Assembly (NCBI GenBank): GCA_039680625.1 | Contig: JBDKSN010000069.1 | Span: forward strand, 1-11,471 | DNA length: 11,471 nt | Source of the DNA: JAAYDS01 sp039680625 | GTDB lineage: Bacteria > Chloroflexota > Anaerolineae > UBA1429 | Reading direction: 5' to 3' | In this document: in pieces, positions 1 to 6,863 of the stretch | Numbering within the stretch: the stretch's first letter is position 1 | Layout of the letters: each line of letters opens with the position of its first letter | Made by a program: the position numbers and the translations under genes | Notes under the pieces: model-generated | Database searches by the model: none | Told to the model about the DNA's origin: nothing | The model's input: the letters and a program-made list of their open reading frames with translations, nothing else

Positions 1-1
1 C

Positions 2-49
2 CACACTGAGGACATCTTTGAGACCCTGGAACCTACCCTGTCTCGCTGA
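2..49 (+). CDS. C-terminal tail of a reading frame, probably the insertion-sequence gene
   Basis: An open frame enters from the left edge and ends with TGA at 47-49, leaving 15 residues that end ETLEPTLSR. It is too short to assign to a family. Its place immediately before the terminal repeats suggests it is the last transposition gene of the element (IstB or IstA if IS21-like), but that is inference. A purine-rich AAGGAGGAGG follows the stop at 50-59, with no good start codon at a normal distance after it. Confidence 0.3.
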   Translation, partial: HTEDIFETLEPTLSR

Positions 50-67
50 AAGGAGGAGGCTATCCCA

Positions 68-118
68 GTAACATTTTCATTTGAACGTCAGCCGCCCTTC
101 GGTAACATTTTCATTTGA
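68..118. repeat. Pair of 17-bp direct repeats at an IS end
   Basis: GTAACATTTTCATTTGA occurs exactly at 68-84 and again at 102-118, with a 34-bp start-to-start period. The AT-rich repeat stands out from the GC-rich surroundings. Such iterated copies near the tip are typical transposase-binding sites of IS21-type elements. The outer copy lies 1 base from the TTGACA that I take as the element's tip. Confidence 0.85.
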
Positions 119-134
119 GTTGACACAGGGCCGG

Positions 135-163
135 TTGCGGTCCACTTGGGCCAGCAGTATGAT
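135..163 (+). promoter_or_regulatory. Possible promoter for the dehydratase
   Basis: TTGCGG (135-140) and TATGAT (158-163) are separated by 17 bases, a weak -35 with a good -10. Transcription would begin near 170 and give a leader of about 20 nt before the ATG at 191. The promoter lies just outside the presumed IS end. The IS supplies a perfect TTGACA at 120-125, but that is 32 bases from the -10, too far to act with it. Confidence 0.35.
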
Positions 164-190
164 GCCGCCAGCAAACCGAGGAGCAAGTGC

Positions 191-1432
191 ATGTCAACAC
201 AGGGCCTGCCGGTAGTGCGGATTCGCGATGTTCAGACGATCCTCACCGCGCCCAATGGCATCCGGCTGGTGGTCGTCAAGGTGCTGACCGATCAGCCCGG
301 GCTATACGGCCTGGGTTGCGCGACGTTCACCCAACGGCCACTGGCGGTTGCGGCCGCGATCGATGAGTATCTAAAGCCATTCGCCGTTGGGCGCGACGTG
401 TCGCGTATCGAAGACCTGTACCAGGCCGCGTATCTGAGCTCGTATTGGCGCAGTGGTCCGGTGTTGAACAACGCCCTGAGCGGGCTGGACGAGGCCTTGT
501 GGGATATCAAGGGCAAGATGGCGGGGATGCCAGTGTATCAGCTGCTCGGCGGCAAGTGCCGCGAGGCGGTGCCCGTCTATGTGCACGCCTCGGGCAATAG
601 TTTTGACGACGTGGCCGAACGGGCGCAGGCATTCATCGAGCAGGGCTTTCGCTATGTGCGCTGCCAGGTGGCCATCGAGGGCATGAGCACCTATGGCAGC
701 CACGGCGCTGGGCGGGGCATATCTGCGCTCGACCCGGCGCAGACGCGCACTTGGGAGGCCAGCGCATATGTCCGCACTGTGCCCAAGCTGTTCGAGTATC
801 TGCGGGTCAAGTTGGGCGATGATGTGGAGCTGTTACACGATGTGCACGAGCGCGTGCCACCCATCTTGGGGGTGTGGCTGGCCAAGGCACTCGAGCCCTA
901 TCGGCTCTTTTTCCTAGAGGACCTGTTCGCGCCCGAAGACATTGGCTATTTCAGCCAGGTGCGTCAGCAGTGTGCCACGCCTTTGGCGATGGGCGAGCTA
1001 TTCGTCAACCAGGCCGAGTATGTTCCCTTGATCCAGCAACGCCTCATTGATTTTATCCGCGTGCACATCTCGGACATTGGTGGCTTTAGTATGGCGCGCA
1101 AGCTCGCGGCGTTTGGCGAGTTCATGGGCGTGCGCACGGCCTTTCACGGGCCGGGCGATGTCTCGCCCGTGGGGCATGCGGCCAATATGCATCTCGATCT
1201 GGCCGTGCCCAACTTTGGGATTCAAGAGCTGGCTCTGTTCGCAGAGGAGACGCGCGCCGTCTTCCCTGGCACGCCCGAGGTGCATGACGGCTGCATGTGG
1301 CCCAATGCGAATGCGGGCTGGGGCGTGGATGTGGATGAAAAGCTCGCGGCCGAGTTCCCCTTCCCCGAAGACCGCTATCATGGCGCGTGGCCCGAGGTAC
1401 GCGCCTGGGATGGCACCGTCATTCGGCCCTGA
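191..1432 (+). CDS. Enolase-superfamily sugar-acid dehydratase, ManD/RspA subgroup
   Basis: The product (413 aa, usual for the family) resembles mannonate dehydratase, which removes water from D-mannonate to give 2-keto-3-deoxygluconate using Mg2+. The N-terminal capping domain contains LDEALWDIKGK near 99-109; the barrel follows. The expected residues are present: Arg157 and Tyr168 (STYG loop), metal ligands Asp217, Glu243 and Glu269, His219 in HDVHE, and His319 in HGPGD. Their spacing matches Novosphingobium ManD (D210, E236, E262, H312) with a constant offset. The C-terminal GWGVDVDEKLAAEFP is also typical. I chose ATG 191 because GAGGAG lies 7 bases upstream; an in-frame TTG at 146 would add 15 residues without family support. 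Pro at the position equivalent to 314 suggests a low-efficiency or different sugar-acid activity, so I give no gene symbol. The gene follows an IS end and converges on the oxidoreductase. Confidence 0.9.
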   Translation: MSTQGLPVVRIRDVQTILTAPNGIRLVVVKVLTDQPGLYGLGCATFTQRPLAVAAAIDEYLKPFAVGRDVSRIEDLYQAAYLSSYWRSGPVLNNALSGLDEALWDIKGKMAGMPVYQLLGGKCREAVPVYVHASGNSFDDVAERAQAFIEQGFRYVRCQVAIEGMSTYGSHGAGRGISALDPAQTRTWEASAYVRTVPKLFEYLRVKLGDDVELLHDVHERVPPILGVWLAKALEPYRLFFLEDLFAPEDIGYFSQVRQQCATPLAMGELFVNQAEYVPLIQQRLIDFIRVHISDIGGFSMARKLAAFGEFMGVRTAFHGPGDVSPVGHAANMHLDLAVPNFGIQELALFAEETRAVFPGTPEVHDGCMWPNANAGWGVDVDEKLAAEFPFPEDRYHGAWPEVRAWDGTVIRP

Positions 1433-1451
1433 CCAGCACATAAGCCAAAAC

Positions 1452-1476
1452 GAGGCCCGGGCACGGCTCGGGCCTC
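1452..1476 (-). terminator. Intrinsic terminator of the oxidoreductase gene
   Basis: GAGGCCCGGGC (1452-1462) pairs with GCTCGGGCCTC (1466-1476), forming an 11-bp stem with one G-T pair and a 3-base loop. Read on the minus strand it is followed by GTTTTGG, a short U-tract, and it lies 19 bases after the oxidoreductase stop. On the plus strand there is no U-run, but the stem may still slow polymerase arriving from the dehydratase. Confidence 0.7.
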
Positions 1477-1495
1477 TGGCGAGCAGGTGCGGGGC

Positions 1496-2659
1496 CTAGT
1501 CGCTCACCTCGACGATGCGCCCCGTGGCGGCAGACTCGACAATGGCGCAGACCACTTGCGTCTGACGCCAGCCATCGATGTGCGTCGGCAGCGGACCATG
1601 GCCCTTCCACGAGGTGGGCGTGAGCGTGTTCTGCAAGATGGCGTCGATGAACGCCCGACACAGGGCCATGGTTTCGCCATAGCCCGAGCCGAGGAACTCG
1701 AGTGAGCACACATCAGACGAGCCGCCGGCGGCTAATGTGGCAGTGGCGGGTTCGGGCCGATGGACGATCGCTCGCGTCTGCACACCGCGCTCGGCGAGGT
1801 TCTCGCGGTGGCGCAGCAACTCATCCGTTGTCACCTTGGCTGAGAGGTTCGCTCGCCAGCCGGGGGCCGTGCCAAAGCCCCCGCGCTTGTTATAGATCAG
1901 GGTGCCCTCACTGCCTGAGAAAGCCATGTAGAACTCGACCAACTCGTCGATGTGCTTGATCCACTCGGCTTTGACGCGGAACTTGGCTCCCGAGTCGAAG
2001 GTGAGGAAGGCATCGTACACATCGGGCGTGACGCCCAGCACCTTTTGCTGGGCGATTGCATACACCTCAGAGACGCGCGCCGGCGCCAGATACCAGTGCA
2101 GCAGATCGACGACATGGCTGAGCAAAAAGTGCGCGGTTGACGAGCCAGCGGCCCAGTCTCGGGAGCGGCCACCCCACATCTGCGTGGGCACCGAGATGTT
2201 GTCGTCGAGGCGTGCCTCGCCATAGACCGTCTCGCCGAGCAAGCCTTGCTGCAGCACATAGCCGGTGGCGATGTCGAGGGTGGCGGCGCGGTTGGCATAG
2301 TCGACGAACAGGCGTGTGCCGTGGCGCTCGACAGCGTCGACCAGCCGCCGAGCGTCCTCGATCGTCGTCGCCAATGGTTTTTCCTCAATGATATTGGGGA
2401 TGCCCGCCTCGATCGCCTGTAGGCAGGGCTCTAGATGGAGAGGATCGGGCGTGGCCACCACGACCAGGTCGAGACATTGGGTGGCCATCTCTGCGAGCGA
2501 GACGAAGGCGGAGGCTCCTAGTGGGCCGGCCACCCGCTCGGCGACGTCTGTGCGCACGTCGGCGACGCCCACGAGCTGCACCTCTGGCTGGGCCGCCAAG
2601 AAGGCTGCGTGCTGACTACCCAGGATGCCCGCGCCAACAACTCCTGCTCGTATCGCCAT
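1496..2659 (-). CDS. Gfo/Idh/MocA-family NAD(P)-dependent oxidoreductase
   Basis: The protein (387 aa, normal length) belongs to the dehydrogenases that oxidise or reduce a ring or chain carbon of sugars, inositols or sugar acids with NAD(P). The N-terminal Rossmann fold shows GAGILG at 9-14 and a strand ending VGVADV, where Asp34 may favour NAD. EEKP at 92-95 carries the family's catalytic Lys94. In the C-terminal domain, Asp185 and His188 (SHVVDLLHW) match the usual D-x-x-H pair. I chose the ATG at 2659 because AAAGGAG lies 6 bases upstream and the Rossmann strand begins at once; a longer frame starting at 2764 would run back through the promoter. It is convergent with the dehydratase and divergent from the helicase. 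Substrate cannot be read from the sequence; a role in sugar-acid catabolism is suggested only by neighbours. Confidence 0.9.
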   Translation of the reverse strand: MAIRAGVVGAGILGSQHAAFLAAQPEVQLVGVADVRTDVAERVAGPLGASAFVSLAEMATQCLDLVVVATPDPLHLEPCLQAIEAGIPNIIEEKPLATTIEDARRLVDAVERHGTRLFVDYANRAATLDIATGYVLQQGLLGETVYGEARLDDNISVPTQMWGGRSRDWAAGSSTAHFLLSHVVDLLHWYLAPARVSEVYAIAQQKVLGVTPDVYDAFLTFDSGAKFRVKAEWIKHIDELVEFYMAFSGSEGTLIYNKRGGFGTAPGWRANLSAKVTTDELLRHRENLAERGVQTRAIVHRPEPATATLAAGGSSDVCSLEFLGSGYGETMALCRAFIDAILQNTLTPTSWKGHGPLPTHIDGWRQTQVVCAIVESAATGRIVEVSD

Positions 2660-2690
2660 GCTGATCTCCTTTCCCGCTCGGTACAGGGTC

Positions 2691-2718
2691 ATTCTAGCGG
2701 GCACATCGTCCCCGTCAA
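2691..2718 (-). promoter_or_regulatory. Promoter of the oxidoreductase gene
   Basis: On the minus strand, TTGACG (2718-2713) is followed after 16 bases by TAGAAT (2696-2691), each matching the sigma70-type consensus in five of six positions. Transcription would start near 2684 and leave a leader of about 25 nt containing the AAAGGAG site (2672-2666). Confidence 0.65.
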
Positions 2719-2735
2719 GGGCAGGGGCCAGGTAG

Positions 2736-2764
2736 TTGCCCAACAGCGTCAAGCGGTGTATCAT
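2736..2764 (+). promoter_or_regulatory. Promoter of the SNF2-SWIM-isomerase operon
   Basis: TTGCCC (2736-2741) and TATCAT (2759-2764) are separated by 17 bases. Start would be near 2771, about 29 nt before the ATG at 2800 but only about 14 nt before the alternative ATG at 2785, which favours the downstream start. It lies back to back with the oxidoreductase promoter, the two -35 boxes being 17 bases apart, so one regulator could cover both. Confidence 0.5.
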
Positions 2765-2799
2765 ACAGCCTTACGGAATCGCCTATGGAGACTTGGCGC

Positions 2800-5700
2800 A
2801 TGAAGGCGATCTTGCATGGCACCTGGGTGCCCGATGTCACACCAAACGGCCAACCCTATTTCTTTGTGTGGGCTGAGCGTGTGGCGCGGACCAGCATCGA
2901 GCCACCTCGCTCACGTGTGGCGCGGCACCCCTTTGCGGCGACCACGATCGAAATCGCCGATGCTCTAGAGCAGTGGCTGCCGGGCAGAGAGTGGCGGTCG
3001 GCGCGTCGCTTGACTCGTGTGGCCTTGTTGCCGTCATCGTCGGTTGCTCCCCTGGTCCCTGGCTGGTTGATCTCGCTCGACACTCAGGAGACAACGACGG
3101 GCCAGCTGCGGCCGTGGCGCATCGAAGGGTTGGGCGTCCCCACTCAGGATCTCATCGAGCTACTCGTGGGCCTGCCCCAGATCAATCACCGCGACGAGGC
3201 TACGCATCGCCTTGGCGTCGATCTGCGGTATTGGGCGCTGGTCGCCAAGTTTGTGCTCGAACTACTGGCCCGTCAGCGTTATCTCCCGGGCATCGAGTTG
3301 GTCGATGGGGTGGCTCAAGCAGTATGGCTGCCGAACCTCGATGACCCGCACGATGCAGAGCGTTTCGATCTGCTAGTTGCTGGTATGCCGCCGGCCTGTC
3401 GGGCCACCATTCAGGAGCGCGATCTCGATCGAGGGGCTGGGCGCAACGGCCAACCCGCTGGGCAACTACTCTATAGCTTTCTGCGCACCTTGGTGGATCA
3501 AACCGTGCGCAGTTGGGGCACGCCAGAGGCCGAGCGCATCAGGAAGGAAGTACGGCCCGCGAGCAGCGATACGAGCGGAGACCTTTCGCGTGCGTGGTGG
3601 CGGGGTCTGGTAGGCGAGTCGAAAGAGATTCGCCTGCCTCAGCGGCGCACTCCTGAGCTCAATCGCTTCTACCAGGCGTGGAAGAGCTGGACGGTGCATA
3701 GCGCCACCCAAGACAGCTCCTCTTTCCGAATCTGTTTCCGCCTGGAGCCCCCCGACCTCGATACAGGCGCCCAGTATTGGCGTCTGTCTTATTTCCTGCA
3801 GGCGAACGACGACCCTAGCTTGCTGGTGCCCGCGTGGGAGGTGTGGCGCGAGCGTGGTGATGCGCTCAGCTACCTGAATCGCCGCTTTGACAACCCGCAA
3901 GAGAAGCTGCTCGAGGGGCTGGGGGTGGCTGCTGACCTCTGCCCGGCCATCAGGCGCAGTCTGCGTGATGAGGCACCCGAGTCCACGACGCTGACCGATC
4001 AAGAGGCGTTCAGCTTCTTGCGGGAGATCGGCCGGTTGCTGGAGGGTTCGGGCTTTGGCGTGTTGGTGCCCCCGTGGTGGAACCAGCAAGACACTCGTTT
4101 GCGCGTCAAGGCGCGCATCGGAGGTATCGTCGAGAGTGGCGGCGATGGCATGCTCAGCATGGATTCGCTGGTCAACTATGACTGGCAGTTGGCCCTCGGC
4201 GACGAGACTCTGACCCATGAGGAGTTCGAGCGGCTAGCTGCCCTCAAGGCGCCGCTGGTGCAGGTGCGTGGCCGTTGGGTGCTGTTGCAGCCCGATCAGG
4301 TCGAGGCAGCAGTCACTTTTTGGCAGAAGCATCGTGAGCGCGAGCAGCTACGGCTTGGTCAGGCCCTCAACCTGGCCTTGGGGGCTACGGATGAACTGGA
4401 CGGGCTCTCCGTCAGCGAGGTCGAGGTAGAGGGCGACTTTGGCCAGGTGCTCGATGCCCTGACCATGAAACACGAGCTCACGCTGCACCCTGCGCCGCAA
4501 GGCTTTGTCGGGCAGCTACGGCCCTACCAGACGGTGGGTTTCTCTTGGCTCGCGTTTCTACACGAGCATGGCTTTGGCGCTTGTCTGGCTGACGATATGG
4601 GCTTGGGCAAGACGATCCAGGCCATCGCCCTGCTGCTGCACGAAAAGGAGCAGGGCAAGAGCAACGGCCCCTCGCTGGTGGTGTGCCCCACTTCGCTCGT
4701 GGGCAACTGGCGCCGAGAGATTCAGCGTTTTGCGCCCGGGTTGCAGGTGATGGTGCATCATGGCACCAGGCGCGCTGAGGGAGATGCCTTTGTCGAGCAG
4801 AGCCAGGCCCATGACGTGGTGATCAGCACCTATGGCCTGGTTCGTCGTGACTTGGCGGACCTTACGCAGGTAGAGTGGACTCATGTCATCCTCGACGAAG
4901 CGCAGAACATCAAGAACCCGCTCACCAAACAGGCCCGCGCAGTGCGCCGGCTACGTTCGCATGGGCGCGTGGCGCTGACGGGCACGCCCATCGAGAATCG
5001 CCTTACCGAGCTGTGGTCGATCTTTAGCTTCTTGAACCCAGGCTATCTGGGTTCACGCGCCACTTTTCGTCGGATGTTCGTGCTGCCGATCGAGCGCTAT
5101 CAGGATCAGGAGGCGACTGAGCGGCTCAGGCGGCTAGTGCGGCCGTTTGTACTGCGGCGCGTCAAGACGGACCCGCACGTGATCGCCGACCTGCCCGACA
5201 AGTTCGAGCACAAGGTGTATTGCAACCTCACCCGCGAACAGGTCACACTGTATGAGGCCGTGGTGCGAGATGCCCTCACCACCTTGCGCGAAGAGGGCGC
5301 GGAAACGCCGGCGATTCAGCGGCGTGGCATCGTGCTGGCGATGCTCACCCGGCTCAAGCAGATCTGCGACCACCCGGCGCTGTTCCTCAAAGATGGCTCA
5401 GAGCTCGGGCGGCGGTCGGGCAAGTACACGCGCCTCTGCGAGATGCTCGAAGAGATCCTCGAGCTAGACGAGCGGGCGTTAATCTTTAGCCAGTTCGCCG
5501 AGATGGGCAAGTTGCTGCAAGAAGATCTCGAGCGGAGGTTCGACCGGCAGGTGCTTTTCCTGCATGGTGGTACGCCGCAGCAGCAGCGCGAGCGCATGAT
5601 CCATGCGTTTCAAGAAGACCCCCATGCGCCGAGTATCTTTGTGCTCTCGCTCAAGGCTGGGGGCACGGGCCTCAACCTGATGCGGGCGAACCACGTGTTT

Positions 5701-5970
5701 CACTATGATCGCTGGTGGAATCCGGCGGTAGAGAACCAGGCCACCGACCGCGCCTATCGCATTGGCCAGGACCGCGACGTGCAGGTGCACAAGTTCATCT
5801 CGTCGGGCACGCTCGAAGAGCGCATCGACGCCTTGATCGAGAGCAAGAGTGCCTTGGCCGAGAACGTCATCGGCGACGACAGCAGCTGGATCACCGAGCT
5901 CTCTACTGACGATCTGCGTGAACTGGTCGAGTTGCGCGAAGAGGCGCTCGAAGCGGAGGATGAGGCATGA
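2800..5970 (+). CDS. SNF2-family DEAD/DEAH-like DNA helicase/translocase
   Basis: A 1056-aa SNF2 ATPase, expected to translocate on double-stranded DNA and remodel protein-DNA complexes; the cellular role of the bacterial members is largely unknown. The N-terminal ILHGTW and the region around 390-510 fit the SNF2-associated domain of bacterial homologues. The motor shows LRPYQ (573-577), Walker A DDMGLGKT (598-605), DEAQ (699-702), TGTP (727-730), then the second RecA lobe with SLKAGGTGLNL (950-960) and the arginine-finger motif QATDRAYRIGQ (980-990). All catalytic motifs are intact. ATG 2800 is preferred: GGAG lies 9 bases before it and homologues begin close to ILHGTW. ATG 2785 (5 residues longer) has a poorer ribosome site. 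The stop overlaps the next start (ATGA), so the SWIM protein is translationally coupled and probably works with it. Confidence 0.93.
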   Translation: MKAILHGTWVPDVTPNGQPYFFVWAERVARTSIEPPRSRVARHPFAATTIEIADALEQWLPGREWRSARRLTRVALLPSSSVAPLVPGWLISLDTQETTTGQLRPWRIEGLGVPTQDLIELLVGLPQINHRDEATHRLGVDLRYWALVAKFVLELLARQRYLPGIELVDGVAQAVWLPNLDDPHDAERFDLLVAGMPPACRATIQERDLDRGAGRNGQPAGQLLYSFLRTLVDQTVRSWGTPEAERIRKEVRPASSDTSGDLSRAWWRGLVGESKEIRLPQRRTPELNRFYQAWKSWTVHSATQDSSSFRICFRLEPPDLDTGAQYWRLSYFLQANDDPSLLVPAWEVWRERGDALSYLNRRFDNPQEKLLEGLGVAADLCPAIRRSLRDEAPESTTLTDQEAFSFLREIGRLLEGSGFGVLVPPWWNQQDTRLRVKARIGGIVESGGDGMLSMDSLVNYDWQLALGDETLTHEEFERLAALKAPLVQVRGRWVLLQPDQVEAAVTFWQKHREREQLRLGQALNLALGATDELDGLSVSEVEVEGDFGQVLDALTMKHELTLHPAPQGFVGQLRPYQTVGFSWLAFLHEHGFGACLADDMGLGKTIQAIALLLHEKEQGKSNGPSLVVCPTSLVGNWRREIQRFAPGLQVMVHHGTRRAEGDAFVEQSQAHDVVISTYGLVRRDLADLTQVEWTHVILDEAQNIKNPLTKQARAVRRLRSHGRVALTGTPIENRLTELWSIFSFLNPGYLGSRATFRRMFVLPIERYQDQEATERLRRLVRPFVLRRVKTDPHVIADLPDKFEHKVYCNLTREQVTLYEAVVRDALTTLREEGAETPAIQRRGIVLAMLTRLKQICDHPALFLKDGSELGRRSGKYTRLCEMLEEILELDERALIFSQFAEMGKLLQEDLERRFDRQVLFLHGGTPQQQRERMIHAFQEDPHAPSIFVLSLKAGGTGLNLMRANHVFHYDRWWNPAVENQATDRAYRIGQDRDVQVHKFISSGTLEERIDALIESKSALAENVIGDDSSWITELSTDDLRELVELREEALEAEDEA

Positions 5971-6863
5971 GCGAGATGCCGCTGAACGGCAAGGGTGCCA
6001 AGAACTGGTGGGCAACCCACTGGATCCAGGCGCTCACCCAATGGTATGACCCCGAACGTCTGGCGCGCGGCACGAGCCTGGCGCGTCAAGGGCGAGTCGT
6101 CGAGATGACGGTGCAGGTAGGGCTGGCACGGGCGCGTGTTCAAGGCGCAGACGGCGTCGAGCACGAGGTGCGCATCGACGTGCGCACATTCACCGAGGAG
6201 CAGTGGCAACGCGTCATCACCGTGCTCGCTGGTCAGGCGATGTACACGGCGCAACTGCTCAACGGCGAGATGCCGCACGAGATCGACGGAGTCTTTCGCG
6301 CTGCGGGGGTGTCGCTCTTTCCGCGCTCGGCGACCGAGCTGGTCAGCGAGTGTTCGTGTGCCGACTGGGTACGCCCGTGTGTTCACATCGTGGCGGCTCT
6401 CCATCGACTAGGGGAGATGCTCGACGCCGACCCCTTTACCATGTTGGTGCTCCGCGGGCGATCGCGCGACCAGCTCATGGCCGAGCTGCGCGCTGAGCGG
6501 GCAGAACGGCTTGGCAACGGCGACGCTCTGGCCCGCCAGCGCGAGCCGCAGGATGAGCCATCACCGCTGGATACTGATCTCGATGCTTTTTGGCGGATGG
6601 GCGATGCCCTGCAGACGCTGCGGCTGCACATCGAGCGGCCAGACATCGAGCTGGAACTGGTGCGCATCCTCGGGGCGCCCGAGTTCAGCAATGATCCGCT
6701 CTTGCTCGATCAGCTCGAACGCGTGTACAAGCGGGTGACCGAGAAGGCGTTGCGCGTGGCCTATGCGGGCGAGCCCCAGGACGATCCCCTGGACAATGGA
6801 CAGGGCAACGGCTTTTTGCCTATAGTGTCTGCAGAGAATGGGCAAGAGGAGGAATTGGTATGA
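5967..6863 (+). CDS. SWIM zinc-finger protein, partner of the SNF2 helicase
   Basis: A 298-aa protein with a SWIM zinc finger, Cys129-x-Cys131 and Cys138-x-His140 within CSCADWVRPCVHI, a fold linked to DNA or protein binding. The N-terminus (WWATHWIQALTQWYDPERLARG, 14-35, here only described) has the tryptophan-rich pattern usual for SWIM proteins encoded beside bacterial SNF2 helicases. The second half (150-298) is charged and probably helical; I recognise no further domain. GGAGGA ends 6 bases before the ATG and the gene overlaps both neighbours by 4 bases, which implies stoichiometric synthesis with the helicase. An accessory DNA-targeting role for the helicase is the common guess and is unproven. 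No membrane segment or signal peptide is visible. Confidence 0.88.
   Translation: MSEMPLNGKGAKNWWATHWIQALTQWYDPERLARGTSLARQGRVVEMTVQVGLARARVQGADGVEHEVRIDVRTFTEEQWQRVITVLAGQAMYTAQLLNGEMPHEIDGVFRAAGVSLFPRSATELVSECSCADWVRPCVHIVAALHRLGEMLDADPFTMLVLRGRSRDQLMAELRAERAERLGNGDALARQREPQDEPSPLDTDLDAFWRMGDALQTLRLHIERPDIELELVRILGAPEFSNDPLLLDQLERVYKRVTEKALRVAYAGEPQDDPLDNGQGNGFLPIVSAENGQEEELV
6797..6826 (+). promoter_or_regulatory. Possible internal promoter before the isomerase
   Basis: TGGACA (6797-6802) and TATAGT (6821-6826), each five of six to consensus, are 18 bases apart inside the end of the SWIM gene. A transcript would start near 6833, about 27 nt before the isomerase ATG, and include its strong GAGGAGG site. 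This would let the isomerase be made without the helicase pair. Confidence 0.4.

Larger units (their letters stand above)
1..125 (+). mobile_element. Outer end of an insertion sequence, IS21-like
   Basis: The first 125 bases look like the right end of an insertion sequence whose body lies left of the window. A short reading-frame tail stops at 49, and then come two copies of a 17-bp repeat (68-84 and 102-118). The stretch ends in TTGACA at 120-125, so the element read from outside inward would begin TGTCAA. Multiple internal copies of the terminal repeat next to a TGT...ACA-type end are known for the IS21 family, which is why I lean that way. The exact boundary and target duplication cannot be set because the left end is absent. 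An IS481-type or other element remains possible. Confidence 0.5.

Noticed and set aside
120..163. TTGACA at the IS tip as -35 for TATGAT at 158
   Set aside because: The hexamers are 32 bases apart, far beyond a workable spacer. TTGCGG at 135-140 fits the spacing instead.
2785..2799. Helicase start at ATG 2785
   Set aside because: It has only a weak GGA upstream and would leave a leader of about 14 nt from the likely promoter; ATG 2800 has GGAG at 9 bases and fits where family similarity begins.
3466..4218. 250-codon minus-strand frame inside the helicase gene
   Set aside because: It lies entirely within an intact SNF2 reading frame, resembles no family, and has no promoter or ribosome site.
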